Positions 44,418 to 53,595 of a stretch of DNA of 64,000 nt are shown here, in pieces. Source of the DNA: Geodermatophilus poikilotrophus. Lineage in GTDB: Bacteria; Actinomycetota; Actinomycetes; Mycobacteriales; Geodermatophilaceae. Numbering within the stretch: the stretch's first letter is position 1; the number at the start of each line of letters is the position of its first letter. The position numbers and the translations under genes were made by a program. The stretch is from contig NZ_FOIE01000011.1 in NCBI RefSeq assembly GCF_900111455.1, positions 62,001 through 126,000 of the forward strand, in the 5' to 3' direction. Below the pieces are notes generated by a model, which ran no database searches, was not told the DNA's origin, and saw only the letters and a list, made by a program, of their open reading frames with translations.

Positions 44418-45917
44418 ATGACACTGCCTGATCGCGACGCGGCGAGGGACTGGATCGGCAGGACGGTGGTCGACCGCGACGGCGCCGAGATCGGGGTGTG
44501 CGCCGCCCTGTTGGCCGACGAGGCGACCGGGCTGCCGGAGTGGATGTACGCCGATCGCGACGAGGTGACCGTGGTGGTCCCGCTCCTCGACGCGACGGGG
44601 ACCGGTGACCGGGTCCAGGTCACGGTCACCCGGGCCGACGCCGACGGCGCGCCACGGTTCGGTCCGGCGCGTGAGCTGTCCCAGGAGCAGGAGGCGGAGC
44701 TCTACCGGCACTACGGGATCGAGTACTCGACCTCCACCTCCGACAGCCTGCTGCCGGTCGCCGAGGCCGAGTCGACCGAGGCCGAGTCGACCGAGGCCGA
44801 GTCGACCGAGGCCGGGTCCACCGTGTCCGAGCCGACCGCACCGGAGCCGACCACGTCGGAACCGACCGGGGCCGGACCGACCGGGACCGCGCCGAACGGG
44901 ACCGCACCGGACGCGGCCGCCGGGCAGGTCGTCGCCGGCGGAGGTGCGGGTCGCCGTCGCGGCGTGGCGGCCGCCGTGGCCGCGCTCGCGGTCCTGGCAG
45001 CGGTCGTCGCGGCCGTGCGACTGCGCCGCGGATCGACCCTCGGGTCGGTGCGCCTCTTCCGGCGCGCGGCTCCCCCGCCGAGGTCGGCCGCGGCCCGCGC
45101 CCTCGCCGGCACGGCCGCCGCGCGTGATCGAGCCGTGCCGCTCGCCGCCACAGCCGCACCGGTGCTGGAGGCCTCCCTCCGCCGCGCTGCCGTGGACGCC
45201 GCGCAGCAGGGCCGTGCGGCGGCGACGGCGGCGTGGACCTACACCGACGAGGCCGCGGCGCGACTCACGCCGCTGCTGGCCACGACCGGGCAGGCGGCCT
45301 GGCGCGCCGCCCGCGCCGGGACGGACTCGGCCCTGCGGGCCACCGATGCAGCGACCCTGGCGGTCGGGGCAGCCCTGCCGCGGGTGGTCGCCGGCGTCGG
45401 CCGTGCGGGGCGGACGGGTCTGCACGCGGTGCTCACGGTGGGCGCGGCGGCCGAGGCGGTGCCCGAGGTGATCGCCGAGACCGGAGAACGACTGGAGAAG
45501 GGCTGGGGGAGAGTCATGGGCAGGTTGTCGTTGGGGCTCGGTTTCGGGGTCGGGTACGTGCTCGGCGCGCGCGCCGGGCGGGCCCGGTACGAGCAGATCA
45601 GGCAGGCCGCGGCCGGCTTCATGGAGCGGCCGGAGGTCCAGCAGGCCGTGGAGCAGGTCAGGGCCGCCGCTCCGGCTCCGCTGCAGAGCAGCATCGACAA
45701 GCTGTCCGGGGGTGGGCCCGGCCGCCACAGCGTCGACGCCGGCGGCAGCACCGACACGGTCGACATCGACGCGCTCGTCGTCGACGAGGTCGACGTCGTC
45801 GTGACGCCACCCCCGCCGGTGACGGGGACGGGCGGCCCCGGCGGGACGGACGCTCCGCTGGCGGACCCGCTGATCCCGCCCGCCAAGTCGGACGACGGCC
45901 CGGCCGGACGGCCGTGA
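44418..45917 (+). CDS. PRC-barrel protein with repeat linker and membrane segment
   Basis: 499 residues. Residues 1-90 are PRC-barrel-like (RDWIGRTVVDRDGAEIGVCAALLADEATGLPEWMYAD), a fold that binds partners or ligands. Residues 116-165 are ten copies of a five-residue repeat (EAEST to xxEPT) encoded by a 15-bp tandem repeat. One membrane helix follows (RRRGVAAAVAALAVLAAVVAAVRLRR). After a long Ala-rich helical region, residues 370-410 show GLGFGVGYVLGARAGRARYEQIRQ, a YtxH-like segment. The C-terminus is acidic and Pro/Gly-rich. Function unknown; a stress-related envelope protein is a guess. Confidence 0.8.
   Translation: MTLPDRDAARDWIGRTVVDRDGAEIGVCAALLADEATGLPEWMYADRDEVTVVVPLLDATGTGDRVQVTVTRADADGAPRFGPARELSQEQEAELYRHYGIEYSTSTSDSLLPVAEAESTEAESTEAESTEAGSTVSEPTAPEPTTSEPTGAGPTGTAPNGTAPDAAAGQVVAGGGAGRRRGVAAAVAALAVLAAVVAAVRLRRGSTLGSVRLFRRAAPPPRSAAARALAGTAAARDRAVPLAATAAPVLEASLRRAAVDAAQQGRAAATAAWTYTDEAAARLTPLLATTGQAAWRAARAGTDSALRATDAATLAVGAALPRVVAGVGRAGRTGLHAVLTVGAAAEAVPEVIAETGERLEKGWGRVMGRLSLGLGFGVGYVLGARAGRARYEQIRQAAAGFMERPEVQQAVEQVRAAAPAPLQSSIDKLSGGGPGRHSVDAGGSTDTVDIDALVVDEVDVVVTPPPPVTGTGGPGGTDAPLADPLIPPAKSDDGPAGRP
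44763..44912 (+). repeat. 15-bp tandem repeat, ten units
   Basis: Units begin at 44763. The first three (GAGGCCGAGTCGACC) are identical and the fourth has two changes; the next six diverge but keep the 15-base phase and the ACC end. All lie in frame in the PRC-barrel gene. Confidence 0.85.
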
Positions 45918-45951
45918 CCCCGGCGTAGCGCTCGCGGCCCCTGCTGGTCCG

Positions 45952-46008
45952 ACCGCTCCGCGCCGGTGCGGGTGAGGCGTGTGCTCACCCGCACCGGCGC
46001 GGAGCGGT
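45952..46008. terminator. perfect 25-bp bidirectional terminator stem
   Basis: Arms 45952-45976 and 45984-46008 are fully complementary with a seven-base loop GCGTGTG. The stem sits between the convergent PRC-barrel and monooxygenase genes. It is the longest perfect inverted repeat I saw in the window. Confidence 0.8.
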
Positions 46009-46063
46009 GGATCGGGCAGGTGGACGGGTGACCGCCCTCCGCCCGCCCTCGGGACAGCCGGGC

Positions 46064-47575
46064 TCAGCGGTAGACGAGCGTCCCGTCGTCGAGGTCGGCC
46101 TTGGGCAGGAGCTCCATCTCCTCGGCGTGCTCCGCCATGTGCGTCCACGGCTCCCGGTCGCCCTGCTTGAACAGGACGTGCTGCGAGCGCATGACGTACC
46201 CGGCGTTGAAGTTCTCCGGATCCGACCACGGCCGGATCCGCATGTCGGCGTCCTCCGGCCGCAGCGTCGGGACGACCATGGTGGCGCCCTTCGCCTCCAT
46301 GGTCTCGAACAGCCGGCAGACCAGGTCGCTGACGAGGTCGGCACGCAGCGTCCAGCTGTGCCGGAAGTAGCCGAACACGTAGGCCATGTTCGGGATGCCG
46401 CTGATCATGATGCCGCGCCAGGTGACCCGTTCGGGGAACTCGACCGGTTCGCCGTCCACGGTGAAGTCGACGTCGCCGAAGGCGGACAGGTTGAACCCGG
46501 TGGCGCTGACGACGACGTCGGCCTCGAGCTCCTCACCGGAGCCGACCCGGATCCCGTTCTCGGTGAACGTGTCGATGGTGTCGGTGACGATCGAGGCCTT
46601 CCCCTCGCGCAGTGCCGCGAAGAGGTCGCCCTCCGGGACGATCGCGATGCGCTGCTGCCACGGGCGGTAGCGGGGGGTGAAGTGCTTCTCGATGTCGAAG
46701 CCCTCGGGCAGCAGCGGCTTCAGGGACTCCATGAGGAACGTGTGGAGCTCGTCGGGCGCCTCGAGTGACATCCGCGCCAGCTCGTTGAACTGGGCGGCGT
46801 AGGCGCGGCGGAGGATCTCGTGCGTCCAGTCCTCGGGGATGTTGAGCTGGCGCAGCGTCACGGCGAGCTCGTGCGTCAGGGGTGGGGCGAGGAAGTAGGA
46901 CGGCGAGCGCTGCAGCATCGTCACGTGCGCCGCCTGCTGGGCGATCGCCGGGATCAGCGTGGCGGCCGTGGAGCCGGAGCCGATGACGACGACGCGCTTG
47001 CCGGCGAGGTCCAGGTCCTGGGGCCACTGCTGCGGGTGGATGACCAGGCCCTGGAACCGGTCCAGACCCTCCCACTGCGGCTGGTAGGGCTTGTCGTGGT
47101 TGTAGTAGCCCTGGCACATCCACAGGAAGTCGGTGGTGAACTGCAGCTGCTCGTCGGTGTCGCCGCGGGTGACCTCGACGGTCCACCGGCGGTCGTCGGT
47201 GGACCAGCTGGCCGAGGTGACGCGGTGCTGGTAGCGGATGTGCTGACCGAGGTCGTCCTCCTCGATGACCTCGTCGAGGTAGTTGAGGATCTCCTCCCCC
47301 GCGGCGATCGACGGCCCGCGCCAGGGCTTGAACCGGTAGCCGTAGGTGAACAGGTCGCTGTCGGAGCGCACGCCCGGGTACCGGTGGGTCCACCAGGTGC
47401 CGCCGTGGTTGTCCTGTGCGTCCAGGATGACGAACGACCGGTCGGGGAACTGTTCCTGGAGGTGGTGCGCGGCGCCGATCCCGGAGACCCCCGCACCGAC
47501 GATGAGGACGTCGACGTGCTGGGTTCCGCTGCTGCGCGGCTCCTGGACGGTTGCCGCTTCCGTGGTCGTCGTCAT
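46064..47575 (-). CDS. flavin monooxygenase, Baeyer-Villiger/EthA type
   Basis: 503 residues from an ATG preceded by GGAGG. FAD site IVGAGVSGIGAAHHLQ (about 25-40), NADPH site VVVIGSGSTAATLIPA, and the Baeyer-Villiger fingerprint FQGLVIHPQQW (FxGxxxHxxxW) are all present, with late motif DVVVSATGFNL. The overall sequence is close to mycobacterial EthA, which oxidises ketones and thioamides. It inserts oxygen next to a carbonyl using NADPH and O2. Expression is probably controlled through the palindrome at 47600-47613. Confidence 0.92.
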   Translation of the reverse strand: MTTTTEAATVQEPRSSGTQHVDVLIVGAGVSGIGAAHHLQEQFPDRSFVILDAQDNHGGTWWTHRYPGVRSDSDLFTYGYRFKPWRGPSIAAGEEILNYLDEVIEEDDLGQHIRYQHRVTSASWSTDDRRWTVEVTRGDTDEQLQFTTDFLWMCQGYYNHDKPYQPQWEGLDRFQGLVIHPQQWPQDLDLAGKRVVVIGSGSTAATLIPAIAQQAAHVTMLQRSPSYFLAPPLTHELAVTLRQLNIPEDWTHEILRRAYAAQFNELARMSLEAPDELHTFLMESLKPLLPEGFDIEKHFTPRYRPWQQRIAIVPEGDLFAALREGKASIVTDTIDTFTENGIRVGSGEELEADVVVSATGFNLSAFGDVDFTVDGEPVEFPERVTWRGIMISGIPNMAYVFGYFRHSWTLRADLVSDLVCRLFETMEAKGATMVVPTLRPEDADMRIRPWSDPENFNAGYVMRSQHVLFKQGDREPWTHMAEHAEEMELLPKADLDDGTLVYR

Positions 47576-47599
47576 GAGGGGACCTCCAATGTCCGGACA

Positions 47600-47639
47600 G
47601 TGACCTAGGTCACACTAGTGTCTCCCTCAGGTACGTCAG
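47600..47639 (-). promoter_or_regulatory. promoter and palindromic operator of the monooxygenase
   Basis: On the minus strand CTGACG (47639-47634), a 16-base gap and TAGTGT (47617-47612) form a good -35/-10 pair. The perfect 14-base palindrome GTGACCTAGGTCAC (47600-47613) overlaps the -10 edge and the start point. TGTCCGGACA (47590-47599), also palindromic, follows at once. This is the layout of a TetR-repressed promoter, like ethA/ethR. No regulator gene is adjacent. Confidence 0.6.
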
Positions 47640-47871
47640 GCGCCCTCGCGGAACCGCAACGACCCCTCGGGGCGGGTTGCAGGGCCTGGACGGTGGGGTC
47701 CCTCACGACGCCCTCGACGGGGCCTCGGAGGCACGCGCCGCGAGGATCGATCCGCCGCCTCCGTGCGCGTCCGCACCGCGGCCCCTCACCGGCCGGGCGG
47801 GAGACGTGCGGACATCCGTCGAGCAGCGGTGGATCGGGCTCCCGCGGACCGGTCGGATACTCCGTCGCTCG

Positions 47872-48705
47872 TCAGGTGAGCGGGTGCTCGGCGAGGAAGT
47901 CCTGCACCAGGGGCAGGAACTCCTCGGCGCGCTCGACGCCGAGGGCGTGGCTGGAGCCCGGGCCGGTGAACAGGTGCAGCTTCGCCCCGGGGATCGTGTC
48001 GGCCACCTGCCGACCGTGCCAGGGCGGGGTGAGCAGGTCCTGCTCGCCGGCGATGACGAGGGTGGGCGCCGTGATGCCGCCGATCCGGTCGAGCGTGTCG
48101 TGGGCCAGGTCGGCGTCCCACTGCTCCGCGGTGGTCCGGATCTGCTGCTCGGTGCTGGGGAACAGCGGCAGCAGCTGCTCGACGAGCTCGCCGAACTCCG
48201 GGCTGTCGAGCAGCTGCGGCGAGAAGGCGATGCCCAGGGCCCCGAGCGCGGCCTCCATGTCGCCGGTGCGCCACGGGTGGGCGAGGCCGGTGATGACCGC
48301 GCGCTGGAAGCCGTCGGTGCGGGCCCAGGTGCAGTAGAGGACGAGCGAGGCCACCCGCTCCGGAGCGGCCAGCGCGAGCTCCTGCGCGATGGCGCTGCCC
48401 AGGGAGTAGCCCAGGACGTGGGCCCGCTCGATGTCGAGCACCTCGAGCAGCCCCCGGGCGTCGGCCGCCAGCGAGGCCACGCTGATCTCACCCGAGCCCC
48501 GCTCGGACCCGCCCATGCCGCGCAGGTCGTAGGTGACCACGCGGTGGCGGCCGGCCAGCACCGGCGCGCTCTCGGCCCAGAACCCGAGGGACTGCGTCGT
48601 CCCGTTCACGATCAGCAGCGGTTCGCCCTCGCCGTACTCCTGGACCGCGACGGAGATGTCGCCGACCTGGACGGTCCGCTGCGGGTGCGTGGTGGGAGTG
48701 GTCAC
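47872..48705 (-). CDS. alpha/beta hydrolase
   Basis: 277 residues. GTG 48705 with GGAG is preferred to a start 78 bases upstream. It has the oxyanion HG-loop variant IVNGTTQSLGFW, nucleophile Ser in GYSLGS, Asp in GEQDLLTPP and His in GSSHALGV. The RGMGGS motif marks the esterase/dehalogenase-like subgroup. It lies upstream of the Baeyer-Villiger gene on the same strand (296 bp gap). Such pairs often open lactones made by the monooxygenase; the pairing here is inferred. Confidence 0.88.
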   Translation of the reverse strand: MTTPTTHPQRTVQVGDISVAVQEYGEGEPLLIVNGTTQSLGFWAESAPVLAGRHRVVTYDLRGMGGSERGSGEISVASLAADARGLLEVLDIERAHVLGYSLGSAIAQELALAAPERVASLVLYCTWARTDGFQRAVITGLAHPWRTGDMEAALGALGIAFSPQLLDSPEFGELVEQLLPLFPSTEQQIRTTAEQWDADLAHDTLDRIGGITAPTLVIAGEQDLLTPPWHGRQVADTIPGAKLHLFTGPGSSHALGVERAEEFLPLVQDFLAEHPLT

Positions 48706-48965
48706 GGCGTCTCCAGCACTGTCCGGGGTGGTAGGGAGGGGCGCGAGCACACCACAGGGACGAGCCGTTCCGGAAGAGCTCACCTGGTGCCCGGCCGGCG
48801 CAGCGGGCCCACGACGCGGAGAACCGGCTGCTCCGCGGCTCGAACCGAGGACGGCCGGATCACCCCCGTGTACGCGGTGCGCGACCGGACGAGCCGGGCA
48901 GGCTGGATCATGTGGCCGAGCTGCGGCCGTGACGGAGGTCCGTGGCCTGTGCCCGAGGAGCAGAC

Positions 48966-50151
48966 GTGGAGCACCACGAGGTACTGGTCGTCGGTGGCGG
49001 CAACGCCGGCATCTCGCTGGCGGCGCGATTGCTCCGCGACGGCGCCCGCGACGTCGCCGTCGTGGCTCCGCAACCGGTGCACCGGTACAAGCCGCTGCTC
49101 AACTACGTCGGCGGCGGCGAGGCGGCGATGGCGGACCTGGAACGCCCGATGCGGGACGTCGTCCCCGATGGGTGCCGGTGGGTTCGCGACAGCGTCGACG
49201 CGGTCGACGCGACCGCCATGACGGTGCGGACGCGCGGAGGGCGCACGCTGCACTGCTCGACCCTCGTCCTCTGCCCCGGCCTCGAGGAGGACTGGGACAC
49301 CACCCCGGGGCTGCAGTCGGCGTACCACGACGGGTGGGCGGCCTCCACGTACGTCCCGGGCAGCGCGCCGCAGGTGTGGCCGCGACTGACGTCGCTGCGG
49401 GCCGGCTCCGTGGTGTTCACCGTGCCCCCCGGAGCCGGCGTCCTGCGGTCCGACGGCGCTCAAGCCGCTGCTCATGGCCTGCGACCACTGGCGGCGTGCC
49501 GGTGTGCTGCAGGACCTCCAGGTCCGGCTCCTGCTGCCCGCTGCGACCCCGACCGGAGTCCCGGCGGCCGACGAGGTCCTCGAGCACACCTTCGCGACCT
49601 ACGGCGTGGAGGTGCTGCGCGAGGCCCGGATCGAGCACGTGGACTGGGACGTGCACGCCGTCACGGTCGCGACGGGCACCGGCCGGCGGGTGCTCGAGGA
49701 CGTCGCCTTCGCCCACGCCGTCCCGCACTACCGGGCGCCGCGGTGGATCGCCGACGCCGGCCTGGCCGCTGACCCGGCCCCGGGCCTGGTCGACGTCGAT
49801 CCGCACACGCTGCGCTCGCGCCGGCAGGAGTCGATCTGGGCGCTGGGCGACGCGGCGGACGTGGCGACCCGGCCGTCGGGTGGAGCGCTGAGGAAGCAGG
49901 TCGACGTCCTGGCCCGGAACATCGCGGCGGTCCGTGATGGCGGGGAGTTGCAGCGGTACGACGGGTACACGGTCATCCCGATCACCCTGGACCGCCGGAA
50001 GCTGGTGCTCGTCGAGGTCGACCGCGACGGGCGGCCGTCCCCGTCGGTGCCCTTCCTCGACCCGGTCAAGCCCCGCCGGTCGACCTGGCTCCTCGACCGC
50101 TACGCACTGCCGGTGATCTACTTCCGCCGGATCCTCCGGGGACGGGTGTGA
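48966..50151 (+). pseudogene. SQR-like flavoprotein broken by a +1 frameshift
   Basis: Two consecutive frames make up one protein. The first (from GTG 48966, RBS GAGGAG) begins EVLVVGGGNAGISLAARLLRDGARDVAVVAPQ and runs to FTVPP. The second resumes at ALKPLLMACDHWRRAGVL and continues to the stop at 50151, including IWALGDAADVATRPSGGA and a final basic amphipathic helix. Removing one C from the C6 run 49425-49430 restores a 394-residue reading frame with EPASCGPTALKP across the junction. The restored protein looks like a sulfide:quinone oxidoreductase or related membrane-associated NAD(P)/FAD enzyme. It could be a pseudogene, a phase-variable gene, or a sequencing error. Confidence 0.85.
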
Positions 50152-50157
50152 CCGCCG

Positions 50158-51231
50158 TCAGACGTTGAAGCGGAACTCCACGACGTCGCCGTCTTGCATG
50201 ACGTAGTCCTTGCCCTCCATGCGCACCCAGCCGCGGGCCTTGGCCTCGGCCATCGACCCGGCCTCGACGAGCTGGTCGTAGGAGACGATCTCGGCCTTGA
50301 TGAAGCCGCGCTGGAAGTCGGTGTGGATGACCCCGGCGGCCTGCGGGGCGGTCGCACCGACGGGGATGGTCCAGGCGCGGGCCTCCTTGGGGCCGGCGGT
50401 CAGGTAGGTCTGCAGGCCCAGGGTGGCGAAGCCGATGCGGGCCAGCTGGTGCAGTCCGGGTTCCTCCTGGCCGATGCCGGCGAGCAGCTCGGCGGCCTCC
50501 TCCTCGGGCAGCTCGGCGAGCTCGGCCTCGATCTTGGCGTCCATGAGGATCGCCTCGGCCGGCGCCACCAGTGCCCGCAGCGAGGCGATCAGCTCCTCGT
50601 TCGCCAGCTCTTCCTCGTCCACGTTGAACACGTAGAGGAACGGCTTGGTGGTCAGCAGGGTCAGCTCGCGCAGCGGCTCGGGGTCCACGCCGGCGGAGAA
50701 GAGCGTCTTCCCCTCGTCCAGCACCTTCTGCGCGTCCAGTGCAGCGGCCAGCAGCGCGGCGCGCTCCTTGTCCTTGCGCGCCTCCTTCTCCAGCCGCGGG
50801 ATCGCCTTCTCCAGCGTCTGCATGTCGGCGAGGACGAGCTCGGTGTCGATCGTGGAGATGTCGTCGGCCGGGCTGACCTTGCCCTCGACGTGCACGACGT
50901 CGGGGTCGGTGAACACCCGTATGACCTGACAGATCGCGTCGCTCTCGCGGATGTTGGCCAGGAACTTGTTACCCAGTCCCTGCCCCTCGCTGGCGCCGCG
51001 CACGATGCCGGCGATGTCGACGAACGACACCGTCGCGGGGATCGTCTTCTGCGACGAGAACAGCTCCGCCAGCGTGCCGAGGCGCGGGTCCGGCACACCG
51101 ACCACGCCGACGTTCGGCTCGATGGTGGCGAAGGGGTAGTTCGCCGCCAGGACGTCGTTCTTGGTCAGCGCGTTGAACAGCGTCGACTTGCCGACGTTGG
51201 GCAGCCCGACGATCCCGATGGTGAGACTCAC
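50158..51231 (-). CDS. ychF: redox-regulated ATPase YchF/OLA1
   Basis: 357 residues from a GTG. A TAAGCT box ends eight bases upstream on the coding strand, so the transcript is probably leaderless. OBG-family P-loop protein with GLPNVGKST near residue 9, DIAGIVRGASEGQGLGNKFL (switch II), and NVDE in place of the guanine-specific NKxD, which explains ATP preference. The coiled-coil region and C-terminal TGS domain (ARAWTIPVGATAPQAAGVIH) are complete. It binds ribosomes and is involved in stress responses. Confidence 0.95.
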   Translation of the reverse strand: MSLTIGIVGLPNVGKSTLFNALTKNDVLAANYPFATIEPNVGVVGVPDPRLGTLAELFSSQKTIPATVSFVDIAGIVRGASEGQGLGNKFLANIRESDAICQVIRVFTDPDVVHVEGKVSPADDISTIDTELVLADMQTLEKAIPRLEKEARKDKERAALLAAALDAQKVLDEGKTLFSAGVDPEPLRELTLLTTKPFLYVFNVDEEELANEELIASLRALVAPAEAILMDAKIEAELAELPEEEAAELLAGIGQEEPGLHQLARIGFATLGLQTYLTAGPKEARAWTIPVGATAPQAAGVIHTDFQRGFIKAEIVSYDQLVEAGSMAEAKARGWVRMEGKDYVMQDGDVVEFRFNV

Positions 51232-51424
51232 GGGAGACCAGCTTACGGGCGTCTGCAGCAGCGCCCGAGCGGCGAGGGCGGCCCCGTCCGCACCCCGTCG
51301 ATCCGGTCGGGGGACCCGGCACGCGGACTCGAAGACTGGACCGACTCCAGTTTCGACCTGCGGGCGCCGGTGACCCGTGTCACGGTAGGTCGTGCGTCAT
51401 GGTGTCGAGTGCGAGGGGGATCCA

Positions 51425-52648
51425 GTGTCCGCTGGACCACGCAGGGTCGGGATGGCCGTGGTCGGCCTCGGAGGAGCGGTCGCCACGACCGCCGTGGCGG
51501 GGCTGGAGATGCTCCGCGCCGGCGGGGGCGACGCGACCGGGCTGCCGCTGGCGGGGCTGGAGGTCGACGGCCGCCCCGTCGAGGAGGCGACCGGCATGGC
51601 CGGCTACGCCGACCTGGTCGTCGGGGGCTGGGACCTCGACGGCACGGATCTGCGCAAGGCCGCCGAGCTGCACGGCGTCCTCGACCACCACCAGCTGGAG
51701 CAGGCCGGGCCGCACCTGTCCTCGGTGACGCCGTGGCCCGCGGCCGGGGACGCGGACTTCTGCCGCAACGTGACCGGCGGCAACGCGGTGCTGGCCGAGA
51801 CCCGTCGCGCCCAGGTCGACGCCGTCCGGGCCGACCTGGCCCGCTTTCGCGCGGAGCACGACCTGGACGGGCTGGTACTGGTCAACCTGGCCTCCACCGA
51901 GCGCTGGCCGGACCCGGAGGCGCCCGCCCTGCAGACGATCGAGGCCTTCGAGGCCGGGCTGGACGCCGATGACCGGTCGATCACCCCGGCGATGGTGTAC
52001 GCCTACGCCGCGATCGCCGAGGGTGTGGGCTACGTCAACTTCACCCCGTCGCTGGCCGCGGACGTCCCCGCGCTGGTGGCCTTCGCCGAGAGCCGTGGCG
52101 TCCCGGTCGCCGGCAAGGACGGCAAGACCGGGCAGACGATGATGAAGACGGTGCTGGCGCCGGCCTTCCGCAGCCGTGCGCTCACCGTCGAGGGCTGGTA
52201 CTCCACCAACATCCTGGGCAACCGCGACGGCCTGGCCCTCGAGGACCCGGACTCGCTGTCGAGCAAGCTGCAGACCAAGGGCAGCGTGCTCGACTCGATC
52301 CTCGGCTACCCGGTCGAGGACCACGTCGTGCGGATCGACTACTACCGCCCGCGCGGCGACCAGAAGGAGGCCTGGGACGCCATCGACCTGGTCGGCTTCC
52401 TCGGCCAGCGCATGCAGGTCAAGGTCGACTTCCAGTGCCGTGACTCGATCCTGGCCGCGCCGCTGGCCATCGAGCTGGCCCGGCTGACCGACCTGGCGCA
52501 GCAGCGCGGGCAGGGCGGCGTGCAGACCCAGTTCGGCTGGTTCTTCAAGGCGCCGATGTCGCCCGACGGCAGCACCCCCGAGCACGCCCTGCACCGGCAG
52601 GAGCGCGTGCTGCTCGACTGGGTCGCCGGCGCGCCGGCCGGCCGGTGA
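51425..52648 (+). CDS. inositol-3-phosphate synthase family protein
   Basis: 407 residues from GTG 51425 (ATG 51452 is possible). NAD-binding AVVGLGGAVATTAVAGLEML, the synthase core GYVNFTPSLAADVPALVAFAE, and the active-site GKDGKTGQTMMKTVLAPAF are diagnostic. SLSSKLQTKGSVLDSILGYP and IDYYRPRGDQKEAWDAIDLVGFLG complete the fold. The reaction is expected to be glucose-6-phosphate to inositol-3-phosphate, or an analogous cyclisation. It is longer than mycobacterial Ino1 and belongs to a subfamily often found in uncharacterised clusters. First gene of the nine-gene operon; its stop overlaps the next start. Confidence 0.9.
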   Translation: MSAGPRRVGMAVVGLGGAVATTAVAGLEMLRAGGGDATGLPLAGLEVDGRPVEEATGMAGYADLVVGGWDLDGTDLRKAAELHGVLDHHQLEQAGPHLSSVTPWPAAGDADFCRNVTGGNAVLAETRRAQVDAVRADLARFRAEHDLDGLVLVNLASTERWPDPEAPALQTIEAFEAGLDADDRSITPAMVYAYAAIAEGVGYVNFTPSLAADVPALVAFAESRGVPVAGKDGKTGQTMMKTVLAPAFRSRALTVEGWYSTNILGNRDGLALEDPDSLSSKLQTKGSVLDSILGYPVEDHVVRIDYYRPRGDQKEAWDAIDLVGFLGQRMQVKVDFQCRDSILAAPLAIELARLTDLAQQRGQGGVQTQFGWFFKAPMSPDGSTPEHALHRQERVLLDWVAGAPAGR

Positions 52649-53544
52649 GGGGCGGCTCCCCCGCTCTCGCCGAGCTCCGCCCGCTGCTGACCGAGGTCGG
52701 CGACGCCAAGCGGGTCCGCGTCGCCGCCGTCCCCGGGTCGCTGGCCGAGCAGGCCTTCGCCCGCGCCTGGGGGCGGCTGGTCGCGGGTGAGGACGCGGCC
52801 GCGGTCGTGATGTCGGAGACGGCGGCGGCAGTGGCCCGCGCGCGGCTGGCCGGCATCGACGGTGCGGTGCTGCGGACGGCGGGCCTGGCCGACGACGAGG
52901 CGCTCGACGTGCTGCGCCGCGGCTTCGACGAGGTCGCCGGCCCGCTGGACGCCGGCCTGCGGACGGAGCTGCGTGCGGCGCTGCCGCTCGCCGTCCCGAC
53001 GCCGGAGCCGCCGGCGCTGGCCGGGCTGCTCAACCGCCAGCCGCGCGCCGGGGCCACCGCTCCCGGGAAGCCCCGGGTGGTCGTCGAGCCGCCGGAGAGC
53101 CACGGCGACCACTGCCTGACCGTGGCCGTCTACGGCGTGCTCGTCGCGCCGGTGTTCGGCGCCGACCCGGTCGCGCCGTTCCTCGTCGGCCTGGCCCACC
53201 ACCTGCACAACGTCGTGCTGCCCGACGCCGGGTTCGCCGGCGAGGTGCTGCTCGGGGGTGCGCTGGACCGGGTGCTGACGACGCTGGAGGAGCGCGAGCT
53301 GGCCGCCCTGCCCGGCCCGCTGGCCGAGCGGCTGCGCACGGTGCTGCGGCTGCGGGCCGACGCCGGGGCGCCGGAGTCGCAGGCCTTCCACGCCGCCGAC
53401 GTCCTCGACCGGGTGCTGCAGGTGCACCACCACGCGCGCGCCGCCGCGTTCACCGCCGACCAGGCGCTGGACGACCTCGAGCTCGTGCACGCGGGGCCGG
53501 TGCAGGCCTTCCACCTGGACGTCCTGGCGGCGGCGGGACTGTGA
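52645..53544 (+). CDS. HD-like hypothetical protein of the YcaO operon
   Basis: 299 residues; GTG overlaps the preceding stop (GTGA). Residues 1-130 are Ala/Leu-rich and unassigned. Residues about 150-255 resemble an HD phosphohydrolase: SHGDHC, GLAHHLHNVVLPDAG in place of the HD doublet, and HAADVLDRVLQVHHHA. The central HD pair reads HH, so metal binding may be altered. DDLELVHAGPVQAFHLDVL ends the protein. It may remove a phosphate or sense a nucleotide; not certain. Confidence 0.7.
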   Translation: MRGGSPALAELRPLLTEVGDAKRVRVAAVPGSLAEQAFARAWGRLVAGEDAAAVVMSETAAAVARARLAGIDGAVLRTAGLADDEALDVLRRGFDEVAGPLDAGLRTELRAALPLAVPTPEPPALAGLLNRQPRAGATAPGKPRVVVEPPESHGDHCLTVAVYGVLVAPVFGADPVAPFLVGLAHHLHNVVLPDAGFAGEVLLGGALDRVLTTLEERELAALPGPLAERLRTVLRLRADAGAPESQAFHAADVLDRVLQVHHHARAAAFTADQALDDLELVHAGPVQAFHLDVLAAAGL

Positions 53545-53595
53545 GCGGCTCCGCCGACCTGGCGGCTGCGCCGCGCGGGAGAGGACGGTGAGGCG

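Noticed and set aside
44763..44912. Possible CRISPR-like array
   Set aside because: Units are contiguous 15-mers with no spacers and encode an in-frame peptide repeat.
48780..49589. Minus-strand frame opposite the SQR-like gene
   Set aside because: Low-complexity shadow; the plus strand has FAD-binding motifs on both sides of the frameshift.
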